A DNA stretch of 64,000 nucleotides from Atopsyche davidsoni. Its lineage: Eukaryota; Arthropoda; Insecta; Trichoptera; Hydrobiosidae. Every line of letters starts with the position of its first letter. Position 1 is the stretch's first letter. The translations under genes were made by a program, and so were the position numbers. Of the stretch, positions 11,950 through 24,889 are shown one piece after another. Location of the stretch: contig JAILWY010000024.1 in assembly GCA_022113835.1 (NCBI GenBank), forward strand, positions 4,592,501 to 4,656,500, written 5' to 3'. The notes below the pieces were generated by a model, which made no database searches, was not told the DNA's origin, and saw nothing but the letters and a program-made list of their open reading frames with translations.

Positions 11950-12464
11950 TAGGGTGTCCAAAAAGAGTATCGGGTTATTGCTATCGGGACCGTCATTGCG
12001 ATATGCTGCGAAAATTTTTGGACCCAGAGTTGCATACATACATTCAATCAATCAATTGAAGCTGTTAACGAATTATTCCCTAATAAGGTAATTTCACGTA
12101 GAGGTAACATCAACTGGTCTCCCAGATGCCCTGGCCTTAACCCTCTTGACTATTTCGTATGAGGATCCCTAAAAGTAGGTTTTATGAGAATAATCCGATG
12201 AACCTAACGGAATTGAAACAAAACATCAGGTCAGAAATGGCAGGAATATCGAAGGCTATGTGTCAACGTATTATCAACAAAATCTCAGTTTCAGATTAGA
12301 AGAGTGCCAGCAGCGCGTAACGGTCACCATTTGGATAACATCATCGTATTGAAATAATTTTCCATTTTGTATTCTTATTATCAACAATAAAAAAAATACT
12401 TCATTACTAGTAGTTTTGGTTTTACTGAACTAACAAATACCCGATACTCTATTTGGACACCCTA
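11950..12464 (+). mobile_element. Internally deleted mariner-like element with both ends
   Basis: The left end 11952-11975 begins GGGTGTCCAAA and the right end 12439-12462 is its reverse complement with one mismatch in 24 bases. Each end is flanked by TA, the Tc1/mariner target. At about 511 bp it is well below the length of an autonomous copy. It retains only the C-terminal part of a DDE transposase (12000-12340), and the N-terminal DNA-binding region and first catalytic Asp are gone. It cannot make transposase itself. Confidence 0.88.
12000..12345 (+). pseudogene. Transposase C-terminal remnant (IS630/Tc1/mariner, DDE type)
   Basis: One plus frame begins DMLRKFLDPELH, the block before the second catalytic Asp. 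After a gap it continues from ELFPNKVISRRG through NWSPRCPGLNPLDYF, the block that holds the third catalytic acidic residue region (the canonical Pro-Asp-Leu reads PGL here). It goes on through SLKSRFYENNP and LKQNIRSEMAGI. The Trp after DYFV is a TGA stop, the QQDGA-type second Asp block is deleted, and there are further stops near the end. The family normally cuts and pastes itself at TA sites in the nucleus. The remnant is dead by deletion, stops and loss of catalytic residues. Confidence 0.85.
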
Positions 12465-15000
12465 TGATTAAAATACATCTTTCATAAATTGATCCAAAAT
12501 GTTTAAAAAAACTGTTTCTTCGCAAAGGACGAAAATGCGTTATTTATTTAAAATTTATATTAATCTACAGTTTTTCACAGTTATATTTATATTTAAAGAA
12601 AAATTGCTTGAAAACGTCATTAATATTTGTTAAAGTCAATTCAGAACCAAGCATAAAAAAATAAGGTTTTTTTGTGTAAATTCACTGTGTAGGCTTGAAC
12701 TTCTATTTATAAACATTTATTTTAGTAATGTATTTATTTTTTTTATATGTTTAAATGCCAAAAATCTACATTACTCAGATAAATATTTTTGTATCAAATA
12801 ATAACTAAAAACCACAACTGAAAAGAATATTTGATAAACAATAAACATGATAAGTAAAGGTTAATTGGTAGAGCAATTTATTTATTTAAATTGACACACG
12901 AATTGAAATAGTACATTCATGATTGAACAATTCAAAGTAAAATATTGGTGCTATTATAAAAAAACATTGTTTTGTTTTGGAATATTGTACAAAACAAAAC
13001 AAACAAAAATATCGAAAATGAATATAATTTATCAATAGAACCGAATTTATTTATGCAATATTAGGCTTTTCATTGCAAAAATGTTCATTTGTTCATAGTA
13101 AATAAATTTATATATATATATATAGTACTTACGAATTTATAATATGATTACAGTTGCTTTTTGTTAATTTAGTTTCAGCATAGCATACAACATACCTGAA
13201 ACAAAAAATAATGGTTTATTAAGGGATAATAAATAATTTATGCCATTTTATGAACACAAATACAAAAAAAAACTGGCGCATTGTCTTTAAGACGGTTAAT
13301 AAAAATATGCTTAAAACTTTTATGATTTCAAATAAAATAATATATAAACTTTGTAACTGTTTTTTCTTGTAGAAGTTTACCTGTTTGTAAAACATTGTTG
13401 TTTTTATAACAAATATCTTATTGATGAAGTGAAAATGTAAAACTGTTCAACGACATTTTATTCGGGTTGGAAAATTAAACAGAGTAATATTTTTACTCTT
13501 TTTATTTATTTTTTCAGTCAATTAGATTTTAAGTTTTTATTTTTAAACGCGACCTTTTTGCATGCAAGCTATAATATATTTGAATAAATTAATATGATTT
13601 AATTCGCAAAATACACGAAAATATAAAAAATAAAATAACCATAATAATAAATTTATGAACACGAGAATTTGAGGAATTAATTAAAAACTCATTTCATTTA
13701 TTTTTAATTTCACTCCTTAGGGGGAAAAAAGGGGGGGGGGGGTGTTTATCTGGGACATCCCCGGGGGCTGATTTTTTTTATCGCTGAGCAAGTAATAAAG
13801 TTTGGCATATTTACCAAGACCCAGGCTCGCCATTTTGTCAGTGCTATCAAATTATTTATTGCGCCCCATGACGTATGGGGGTTGTTCAAATTGCGGAGAA
13901 AATGACGAGGTATTGTATTGAATAAACGCCTTTGGCTATTTTATCATAAATACAAGAATAGTATTAATAGAATGCCTAGATGCAAGATGGCGAAATTCAT
14001 ATATATCATATAAAATTTTACGATTATATTAACATGCTATGATAATCTAAACGACAGTTAAAATAACGAGAAACCATTATGCTCTTAATTATTTAAAATC
14101 AATTGTCACCCTAAATGACGTGAAGACTAATAAAAATTTATTTATTTTCATAAAAACAAGATGTATTGGTTTTAAGCTTGTACATAATTATTTAAATTCT
14201 TGCTATGTTATAAGAGATCTGTAGGTCTATTGGAAAGTGCACCGAGACGAGTAGGTCTTTTTTATCCAACCTTTTTCCAAAAAAAAGTCTACGAGTATAT
14301 TCTTTGTCATTAAATGTTTGAATATATTACCAGAAAAATATATTATATCCTTAATTTACTTGTATTTATATAAAAATAAGAAATTCAATAATTTTTTATT
14401 ACTAAGAATTTGAAAGACTTTTTGTGTATTTTGATATTTTTATCTGTTGTTTGGTTGTATACAAATGAATGAAAGAATATATATAAAAGCCAGCCTTTTT
14501 TTAAAGCTATTTTCAGGGACGCCAATCATATTGTATAAGGAATTCATAAATCCTATTAACAAATCTATTTTTCGTGCAAACACGTAGATATTCGAGTTAA
14601 TGTGATTGAAATAGTGATTTTAAACAGAAAAGCTGACACAGAGGTTTTTTCTTTTTTAATATTATACTATCAATCAATATTTTCAAAACCTAGTATACTT
14701 AAAAATATAATTTTAATATTATGATTATTGAATTTTTAATGCTCCAAAAATGAGTAGTCAAATGCATAGAAAGCAATTAAAAAAACTATTTTCGTTTTGC
14801 GTGTCATGCACTCACAACTAATTTTATTTTAATTATTTACACCAGTTATGCATTTTAGAAATATACTTTTTTCAGGTCTCTATAAAAATATAATATTTAT
14901 TTCATAAAATTGCAAAAAATACCTTTTCAACTCGAATATTGAGTATTTTATTCATTGCGTCAGTTTTTTGGTTAAATTTTATTTATAAGCTTTTTAGTTA
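12465..15000. other. Gene-free AT-rich DNA with a G-run island
   Basis: This is largely AT-rich filler with no credible frame. The island at 13705-13910 starts with GGGGG-A6-G12 (13720-13742) and contains CGCCATTTTG (YY1/Pho-like) and TGACGTAT. A recursive-splice-like junction on the minus strand lies at 13190-13201. Confidence 0.4.
13720..13742 (+). repeat. Poly-G tract
   Basis: Five G, six A and twelve G lie in a row at the edge of an island. The 12-G run is rare in DNA this AT-rich and is also a likely place for a sequencing length error. Confidence 0.8.
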
Positions 15001-15065
15001 AGTGGAGTGATCAATGACTGTGGCCTTAAAAGTTCCTGGTTTGATTCCGTCTTGACAGATTGACA
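14996..15065 (+). repeat. tRNA-derived SINE-like fragment
   Basis: A B-box-like GGTTTGATTCC (10 of 11 positions of the RNA polymerase III internal promoter) lies 40 bases after AGTGGAGTGATCA, in the place of an A box. The two have tRNA-like spacing with an anticodon-arm-like stretch between. Flanks are AT-rich with no clear target duplication. It could also be chance, because the cloverleaf stems are poor. Confidence 0.4.
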
Positions 15066-18000
15066 ATATACTGAATTATTTGTTTAATGAACTTTTTTTA
15101 TTAATAAAAAAATATTTTCTCATCACCAAATCATCGAATGCCTCAGATTTGGTTTTCTTTATATTTACTGACAGTGTTTTGTATGCTTTTCAGCAAATTC
15201 CTTGAATGAAAAAAATATTTATTGGCAGCATTTTTCAGTTTTTCAATTCGACATTGAACGCCTTTCTCGTGTCTTGTTTTTGTAAACAAGGTTTGTTTTC
15301 TTTGCAATCTGCCGTACCCGTTCTGTAGAGTAATATTCTCCTCGCCAATTTAGAGAAAAGGCTAATACATTAATTGTAATTGCGGAACATTTATTTGATT
15401 TACATCGCCAGACAATTTCTACCCGCTGGCAAAGCCTTCTCGAAGATCTCTACTGGATATGCAATCGATACAATGTCTGCTACAATTTGGCTAGTTTAAT
15501 TAAAATAGCAATAAAAAATAATTAAATTAGTATATTATATATGAAAAGGCTTTGGACTTTGCAAAAGTGGTTGTAACTCGGGACTGGACCAGGATTGAGA
15601 TATGTTGTATAGTAAAATGGTCATTTATTTCCTCTTAAGAGCGACCTTCAAAATACCTTCAAGGTCTTTAATAATAAGTAATAATATAATAAAAAAATTA
15701 TGTTGTAATTGTTTTTATACTTTTTAGAGGGTTTTTCTCTTGAATGTAAGATCTTTATCTTGGCTTTATATGACATGAGAAGGAAGAATAATAATTTTTA
15801 ACATTACACGGTAACAAAGAATACCGAGTTGATTTTATAATAATATTATTGCAAAAAGTTTCCTAACCAAGATAGACTGATAAAAAACAATTGCTTCTTG
15901 TGAAACATAGTTTGAACATATTATCGATTCTCTAAGTTTCTAAACTTCCTCCAGCTTTAGAGCACGGAGCAACTAGAACCCAGGTTATAGATGGCAGGAA
16001 ACTTGAATCTTATTAGAAGATTATCCTACGTGTTCTGAATGTAAACAAAGGAGTGAAGAAGTAATCGGCCGATGTTTTTCAGAACTAAGGTCGTACCGCT
16101 GCTTGTTTTCAGTGAACTCCTGAAACTTGTGAATCGTAAATGCTTTCTGCATTGATGAAGTGCTCACTTTAGTCGCAAAAAATAATACAGATGTCGAAGT
16201 AATAATTTTTAGCGCAGTTGTTTTCAAATATCGTCCTTTAATAAAACCGTTTATGATTAAAAAAATATATACACTGAAACCTTAAAAAAATCCCCATAAT
16301 TTTTTTTTTGAATTTTATGCAAAGGGGAAGTTTAATATTAAGGAAATATTATTATCAGCGTTGAAAGGTTTAGGAAAAATTTAAAGATCCCAGTATAATA
16401 GTAGAGTTTCTTAATATTAGAATTTAAAAAAAAAAATGTTTTTTTATGATATTATTAAACGACACCAGAGACCATTACGTGATAGTTTATACCGCAATAA
16501 AAACTTCAATACAGCTCCTAATGATAAACTCCGCAGACGAAAAAGACTTCGTAAATCAAAACCACCATTAAACTTGGACATAATCGGACATCCCAGCTGC
16601 TACGTGAGGAGCTGGTGTCCAGCCTCCCATTAATCTCTCTGTCTTTTTTGGAGAGAATAGAAATTACTGAAGGGAGAAAAAAAGACACACACAATTGAGG
16701 TGGCTGAGAAAGGATCAACGCCTGATAGCCCTGAGTCTGTCTTAAGCATCGTTGTATTATTTCTGTTTAGTAAATAAGTGTATGTATTATATAAAATAAT
16801 TGTTTAGAGTGTTGGTAATTATGTAAAAAAAAATATTTTTTAAATATTTGGATCGTGAGGTGCCTTTTTTATAATTCAGATGAGATTGGTAAACATTTCT
16901 CAGAATCTCTATCTTGGGTTAGTTTTTTTAGTTTGGCTGTATTCTTGACTTCTAACCACTGTCGCTAATTCTGCGCCGATTAAATCAACAATAAAACATA
17001 TGTAGCAGTGTCAAAGCAATAAAGAAGTTAAAAGAATCACAGTATTGTTGTAGCAAATTTCAGATAAATCATACATAAAACGATGAAAAATAACATTGAG
17101 GTTTCCATTTTTTAGGTACATGGTTTTGTTTGTAATTGATACAAAAAATGTTTTTGAACAGAGATTATTTTGTTGTCAGTATACGTAGAAAAAAAAAAGT
17201 ATATTTTTGAAACTCACATTTTATACCTGTCTCATAATTAAAAAAGTCCCGAATAAATGCTTTGAAGGGATTATAAATTAAAACATAAAGTTGTAACCTC
17301 ATTGTAACGAAATTTTTTTCATATTTTAAATAAATCATACACCAGAAAGAATTTTCAGTAAATGATATATGAAAACAGCTTTGTATTGAATGATTTATAT
17401 TTCTAACATCTCACAGTTTAAGTGAAGTTGAAGGTAGACACGCAAATAAATAGCAGAGGTTAAAGTGGAAATCAGTTTCCAGTGTATAAATAAATTATCA
17501 GAAAGTTTGGCGTAAGTATCGCCTGAAACAGTGTTTCTAAAAAGTACGTCCTCGATTTATTTCGCTTTTTGTTTTCGTCTATCCCTGAAAATTCAATTTC
17601 AGCCTGTCGCATGAATCAGACACTCTCCCCGACATGTCACTCCATCTTTTCATTCATCAATGCAGTCGTTCATTTTTATGCCAGCATATGAGTGCTTCAA
17701 AATAAACAGTAAACAAATAAATAAATACGTCTCCTTCCGGCTTCCTCGGGTCGCGATACTTTTTCGCTGGTACTATGGCTCATTTATCTCTGTTAGGCTT
17801 TTTTGGGAGAGACCCTCTAGAATGTGCTAAGAAACAGTCTTCTTTATTTCTGATTCTAAATTGACGGATATTGGAGATCGATGGTGCTGCGAGGGACGCT
17901 ACTGACAGTTATTGTCTTGTGTTTTTATTGAAATATAAATTGGATTTTATCAAATAGCAAAGCCTTTTCATATTGACAGTGATAAAATGGAATGATATTC

Positions 18001-19010
18001 TTAAATAAATAACGCGAGATAAATAAAAAAAGGTACCAGAGCTTACTGAAATATTTTATCACACCCAATATGAACGTACTTTCTAGTTAAAATCATGATT
18101 TTTTAACAATATATAACCGTTATTTGTGGTAAATAATAATCATTGATAGCAATTGAGATTGACTAAAAATTTGATTCACAGACTTAACGGTAGACAAACA
18201 AGCTATTACATAGATTTTAAAAAATAATTCATATTCTAAGAAATCTATAATCTAGTTTTTTTTAAGTCTTTTTCTTGATATATTTCGAGAAGAATTCTGT
18301 TTCTTTCCAGCGTAAATTTTATGCGTTTTTGCTATTTTTTCAGGAATAGCATGACGTCTTACTTGAAAATAGTCACAGTGCCACACAATTGCCTAAAATG
18401 ATGACGAAAGACGTGTTATCTAATTTATGTTTCAACTAGAGGTATTTCAAAAAGAACATTATATTTTGACAACTAATATATCAATCGAATTTATATCTGA
18501 GAGTTTGACTTACTCGTAAGTAAAAAGTTTTGTGTATTTTAAAGTTGTGGACCTGTTTGAAATATGCCACGTATTGACTATTATATTGATTGAAAAACTT
18601 TTTGGAACTACGATTAACTCAATACACACATAAATATATATGGACGAAAACAGCTTAATTTTCTTTGACATGTCAAAACATTTTACAAACTTTTATTTAG
18701 ATAAACGGATTAGTTAGTAGTTGCGTAATTGGGACTTTTGCTTATTTTGAAGTTAAAGATATATTTACAACAACAAGTAACGCTCGTCTATTAAGCTTGT
18801 GAAAAGTATAGAAATATTTATTATAAACAGTTTTTTTGTGAATTCAATTCTATATATGATAAAATATATTTTTTTGTGGCACTGGTGAGATATAAAAGTA
18901 CTCCTTTAAAGGCAAGTGGTTAGGTTATGTAGAGTGCCTAGATTCTAATATCACAGGTGCTGTGAAATTTTTCGGCATTTTTCGCGCATTTTAAAATTGA
19001 ATCTAATTCT
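15066..19010. other. Gene-free DNA with islands
   Basis: Islands are at 15290-15480, 15955-16130, 16490-16720 and 17555-17900. The last has a forkhead-like GTAAACAAATAAATAAA next to CCTGAAA words and a TCGCGA palindrome. Frames at 16021-16227 and 16436-16718 overlap on opposite strands and look like chance. The remainder is AT-rich with nothing recognised. Confidence 0.4.
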
Positions 19011-19766
19011 TAGGGGCTAGTCTGCATAATCGAGTTTTTTTGATCATTTTCTAGTCCGTTTTGCGAAAAATCCACTGCACCAATCGAAAAAATTTAAATG
19101 CAAAAAGTTTGATTCATTCCTTCTCCCGAATAAAATATATTTTTATTTCTTATAAATTTACTATTAATATGATAAATATGTGTTTTTTCGATTGATATAT
19201 AGGAATTTGAAGATTCGTCATGTCCCTTTTCCAAAAGTCCCAAACATTCAAGTTGTCATTTAATTAATTTAATTGTCACTTTATTTTCCTATATCGAAAG
19301 TTTATTTTTTTACAGAAAATTGAAAAAACTATAAATTATATTTATCTATTTTTTATTATTTAATTAACGTCCATTTTAAGGGTAAAATAAAATCTTGAAG
19401 ATGTTGAAAAATTGTATAAAATGACGACTTTTCAAAACCAAAGTGTGTTAAAGATTTTTATTTTTTAAATAATAAGTCGCACATGGTTTATATTTAATCT
19501 TTTAATTTCAATTAAAAAAAACTTTTAAATGTTTAGGACTCTTGGAAAAGGGACATAACAAATCTCCAAATTCCTACACTTCAATCGGAAAAACACATAT
19601 TTATCATATTAATAGTAAATTTAAAAAAAATATATATATATTTTATTCGGAAGAAGGGATGTATAAAACTTTTTGCATTTGAATTTTTTTGATTGGTGCA
19701 GTGGATTTTTCGCAAAACGGACTAGAAAATGATCAAAAAAACTCGATTATGCAGACTAGGCCCTTA
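19011..19766. mobile_element. 752-bp fold-back DNA transposon with TA target duplication
   Basis: The element runs from 19013 to 19764 between TA dinucleotides. The ends are long inverted arms of about 240 bases (19013-19255 and 19525-19764). Near the tips both read CTAGTCTGCATAATCGAG and then TTGATCATTTTCTAGTCC, almost without mismatch for more than 60 bases. The centre (19256-19524) holds a stretch shared with 552-1037 and 24301-24889. There is no open frame. The TA flanks and the end style point to Tc1/mariner-dependent movement. The near-identical tips show that it is the youngest copy of the family here. Confidence 0.88.
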
Positions 19767-19943
19767 AACAGTGTATATTCAATTTAAAAATATAAATTGA
19801 ATTTTTTTTTACCTTTCAGCAAACTTTCATATCTTGGCCGCATTTCGGACTATAATCAATCGTGATTTACCACCGCAGTGCGTATGACCCTCGGGTCAAG
19901 CGGTTAAATACCAGACTTCATTAATACGAATTTCACGGAGGCT

Positions 19944-20168
19944 TTGAATAAAGCCTGGAGTGTTTTTCAGGGAGGAAGTGAATTGAATCTTCCCGGCCGC
20001 GGCGTTTCGCAGCGGGGGTGGTCCGAGTCGCCGGAAATACCGATATTTGGACCGGATCCAAATTATTTCGCAGCAAATCTTTCTTCCGGGAAGTTCTTCG
20101 CGAGAGCATCTGAATATACCCGCTGCGGTATGAAACTGGAACGCAGGAATTTGTTATTAAATATATGA
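19944..20168 (+). other. Open frame in a GC island, possible exon
   Basis: A 74-codon plus frame sits in an island of clearly higher G+C. An acceptor-like TGTTTTTCAG ends at 19969, and the frame after it begins GGSELNLPGRG. A weak donor-like GTATGA follows near 20126, and otherwise the frame runs to a stop in AT-rich sequence. The translation shows no domain I recognise. High G+C alone lowers stop frequency, so this may be a regulatory island with a chance frame. Confidence 0.18.
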
Positions 20169-21054
20169 CGATGCGTTGTTTCGTCTAATACGTTGTGGAA
20201 ACAGAATTAACTTGTTGTTGAAAAGAGTAAGTTTTGAACAGCCCTGTGCAAATTTCTTAAGTATTACAGCATGTTTGTAGATTTTGTTAGTATTAAGTAA
20301 TGTCCTTGCGGTATCCTAAACGTCGGAAAACGTTTATATGTTATATACGACATCGTGGCTTAATTAATTGTGTCCAAGTGTAAGTATTGTCTGGTATTTA
20401 ATATGTATTTATTAATATAAACAGAAGGATGAAGACAAAGTATGTAAAGACAGAAGCGGAAATCATTTATAAGAATCCGCGATACTCGTTACTTCATCAT
20501 AATTACATCATCCAGCAAGCGTAACTCGATCAACCCTTAGTTATAATATAAGCCGAAGTCTTCCTACTGAAGAGAATATCTACCCTTCATACTTTGGGGG
20601 TGTATAAAAACTCAGGCATAAAATTCAACTGCCTTAATGAGGCATACGAATCAATTTCAAGCGGGAGTAGGGTGACCATACAAAATCAAATTGATTTTTT
20701 TTATTGAAAGTAATGAAAGAACAATGTGTCAATGTTAGTCAAATATTTTTAAGACTTTTATGGGTTTTATTTTATAAATTTTTTAAAATCTTTATACTAC
20801 AATATGTTTGTTGGTTTTCTGTATATTTGGGATTATGTACTACACCATATAATGTATTTTTTTTAAACATTGAAACTATCTTTCCTTATTTCAAAAAATG
20901 TGAAAAATAAACTGAATATTCCCGGATAACAATGCAATAAAATTACTATTGACATTTAATTTTTTCGAAATGTTTAAAAGTGGTATGAGTGTTTTTCTTT
21001 TTGAGGGATGCGGATACCCTATCCGTAGGGAGTCTTTTTGCCGCATATTTTCAG

Positions 21055-21109
21055 CGAGTATTCAGTAATCGGTTATCGATTTCCCATCAAATGTATGAAA
21101 CAGGGGTGG
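21055..21109 (+). other. Possible 55-base internal exon
   Basis: An acceptor CATATTTTCAG precedes and a donor GTAAGG follows. Two of three frames are open between them, so no protein can be assigned. It lies in a GC island. I do not recognise either translation. Confidence 0.15.
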
Positions 21110-24100
21110 GTAAGGTTTTGTCGGAGGCTTTCGGATATTTGTACCACGGAGCGAGTAAGCCTCGGGCATAAAGAAATGTCTTATATCGACTTTAATAGTG
21201 CATTGAGTATTTTTTTCGAATTTTTGCGAAATGTGCGTGTATTTTTTCCGGTTTCAATGGATATAATCGTGCTTTTATACGCCATATAATAAGAAACCAC
21301 TTTTCTTTCCTGAGGGCGAATCCGCTAAAGCCTTCTTTTAATAATTATTATTACAAAAAAAAAGTTATAGTACCCATTTTTCAAATCGTTTTACAGAAGA
21401 CACTCGCATTTTTAACCGTATAAAACAAAAGGTTATTTTATTTACTTTGCATTACTTTTGTTCATATTTTTTTCGGCTTGAGTACTCAAAGATCTCACTA
21501 CATTCTATCTGAAAGTATTAAAATTTAATACTTAAAATTTATATTTAAAGGTTTGACTTCTCCACTGGGGATTTATCAGTTTATTCACTTTCAAGATTCA
21601 AGATATGTATAATATCTGAAAACCGGGTGGGCCAAGAGAGATAAAACACTTCCCGCGAATCTAAAGGGCTGTAATCACCGACAGATATTTATGACAATGT
21701 CGAACACGTACAAGAAGGACTATATTCACCCCATATATTTAAAATATTCTTCTGGGAGATATTAAATATGTAAATTTTATATATATTACTAAAATATATA
21801 TAGAGAAATTATTTCACTAGCATAGCTAACATATTAAAAAAAAATAAAGAAATTTTTTTTTCGTCAAATGAACATTCAATAATTGGTTTGATAGTATTAA
21901 AAATCACTGTAGTATATTATGTTTAGCAGTTTATTTTATGTAGTAAGTAAATAATTTCTTGATCCTCAATATACCGAGTATCATAAAGTGGAGATCAGAT
22001 ACTAAGTCCTATTATATTAACGATGTTTTGCTGCGACATATAAATAACCGCCCGTAATTAATACGGAGTTATATGCCAAGTGTCCTTTATGTCTTCTTAT
22101 AACGTCTTTATCGTGAGATAAGAAGGCAGTGATTTGAGGAGTTCACTTTACCAACTTCGTCTATAAAGCTTCGTAAAACGTTACTCCCTTGTATGCCGCT
22201 TGAGGGTTAAGACTTACTGTACTCTGCCAAAACAATTTAAATTTAACCGGTTAATTTGTAAATCTATTTGCGTAATTCGTTATTAAATAGTTTATTATTG
22301 AAATGCACAATTATTTAATTGTCAAAGCGTACCTAACCCTTTTAATCCTGTCACATTCGGTAAAATACATTTACATGTTTTCCAAACCACAGGCTTTATA
22401 TAATCCAGTTTTAAAAAGTCCCCTTTTAAAATCAATTAAAATAGCCCAATGACTCGTCGATGATAATAATTTTCGTTTATAAGCATTATCACAGTTTAAG
22501 GCTGTTTTCAGAATAAAAAAATGTAGTATAAACAACATCAAGCAAATATATATAAATAGTCTATACTTCATAAATATAATTATATTTATATGCTTTTTTT
22601 CTATCCATAAAAGTTCATGTATATTCATTATGTAATAAATTAAATATTATTAAAGTAAAAGCTTAAAAACAAGTATGTATCACTGAAACAGTAAGAGCTT
22701 TTCCACTATATAGAGGATTCGTTAACTTCAGTACATATATACTGAAAGACTTTTACTTTAGCGGTAATTATTTTAATGTGTTCGCTTTAAATAAAAAATC
22801 TTCTGCCTCTCACAAGTATTGAGTCAATTAATGTAAAGTAATATCTTATACTTAGGTAAATGTTAATTATGACAGTGACAGGGTGTTTCTGATAAGCTTG
22901 TCAATTTTCATATTGAAACTCGTTTCTGCACGGGTAACCTTGTATTCATAATTACTATTGTGCTAATTGTATTGTGAAACAATATATTATGATATTGCAT
23001 CAAATAATTAGTTTTTCTGTGAAAATCACCATAAATATTATAAAAGTTTATAAATTATTTTAATAGTATAATCACGCATTGACTGGGAATAATGTTGTTT
23101 GCATTTGCTAACACCAATCTGTTAATTTATTCGACTCAATTCAAAACATTTTAATAATATGCACAATGAATAATAAAATAAATATATTCGTAAATTATAA
23201 ATTTTGGGAATAATATATTTTATATTAATCAATCATAAAATAAAAATATTTTGTATAAAATATGAATTAAACAGTTATTACCATTTATATAAAAGATAAA
23301 TGGTTTCATTTTCTTGATGTCTTAGCCAAGTTAAATTTGAATAATATTTAACACCCAACAATGATTATCATAAAAGCCTGTGAACTAATATAAAAAATAC
23401 TTGTTTTTAAAGGTCATCTTTTGTATCATTTATTAATCTTGAAAGTTTTTGAAAAAATAAATATGCGGTCAAAATGGTCAATACTGAAATATATTAACCT
23501 AGACGCATATTTTTTATCTTAAATTTAAAAATTTAGAGCATTTTTATGGCTTTATTATTATTTGTGAGTACGTAAAATTTTATAACTGTAATTTTTAGTT
23601 TCACTGAAAACTGTTGCGACAAAATAAAATAAAAAGCAACCTTTATTTTACGACCCCATAAATATTACAACGCGACTAAAATAGGCGGAAAAAATTCAAA
23701 TTACCTCAAGCATGGTGCCTTCGCTAGATTATTATGCCCACCCCATAAACAAAATTAATTTCCAGTCACACTGGGCGCGGGGGTAGGTTTGAAAAATACA
23801 CCCCATGGCTACAACCCCTGTTAATATTTAAGGCGAACCTCCACCGTATTAAAAATGATACCTTTTGCTGGAACACCGGGTAGCCAAGTGAATATTTGAT
23901 GAATGTGTTTTGCAAACACCGTGCGTACCCTGTCTCGTATGATTAATTAGGGTACCAACATCGCTTTGGAAACTTTCACCTATTTTATGACCTGGCACAA
24001 GCACTAAGAAACCTAGGACAAGAAAGAAAAAAACTTAAGCCTTATGAAATGGTACACACACAGAAAATAAGCAGAGGCGTAAAAAGGTAACGCAGATGTT

Positions 24101-24300
24101 CCATCATTAATTATTTAAGCCTCATAATTTATTAAAGCTTGGTAAGAGTATACCACTGTTTTAATTAAATTTATTCATACCAGAGAAATCTATATAAAAA
24201 AATGTGTTTTTGGGACACAAGTAATTATACACAGACACGAATAAATCTCTAAATTAAAATTTATTGTTTAAGATATTAATAACAACACATTTTGAACTGA

Positions 24301-24889
24301 AGTCTAAGTCCCATACTCGAGTTTTTTTAATCAATTTCAGGTCCATTTTGCGAAAAATCGATTGCACCAATCAAAAAAATTTAAATGCAAAAAGTTAGAT
24401 ACATCCCTTCTTCCGAACAAAATATATTTTTATTTCTTGTAAATTTACTTTTAATATGATAAATATGTATTTTTCCGATTGAAGTGTAGGAATTTGGAGA
24501 TTCGTCATGTCCCTGTTCTTAGAGTCCTAAACATTTAAAAGTCTTTTTTTCATTTGGAATTAAAAGATTAAATATAAGCCCTGTGCAATTTATTATTTTA
24601 AAAAATAAAAAAATAAAACCTTTAACAATCTTTGGTTTTGAAAAGTCGTCATTTTATCCGATTTTTCAATATCTTCATGATTTTATTTTACCCTGAAAAT
24701 GAACGTTAATTAAATAATAAAAAATAGATAAATATAATTTATAGTTTTTTCAATACTATATAAAAAAATCAACTTTCTACATAGAAAAATAAAGTGACAA
24801 TTACATTAATTAAATAACACGATTTCGCCAGGTAAAACGGTCTTTTTTTTTAGCAGGTGGGGAATGGATTTTTTGTGGCAAGACCCTTA
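24301..24889 (+). mobile_element. Non-autonomous DNA element, copy 2 of a local family
   Basis: It opens AGTCTAAGTCCCATACTCG and ends near GGCAAGACCCTTAA, colinear with 552-1037 but more complete. It includes the segment TTTCTACATAGAAAAATAAA in the middle. Where the 19 kb copy has its second inverted arm, this copy has ACGATTTCGCCAGGTAAAAC and a unique tail. There is no open frame and no clean target duplication. It is probably mobilised by the same transposase as the 19 kb element. Confidence 0.75.

Larger units (their letters stand above)
19767..24300. other. Gene-free DNA with islands
   Basis: Islands are at 19850-20170, 20990-21190, 21990-22215 and 23690-24010. The first two carry exon-like features listed separately. 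A CAGGGTGTTTCTGATAAG word near 22880 resembles a solo Tc1/mariner end but has no partner. The rest is AT-rich with nothing recognised. Confidence 0.4.
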
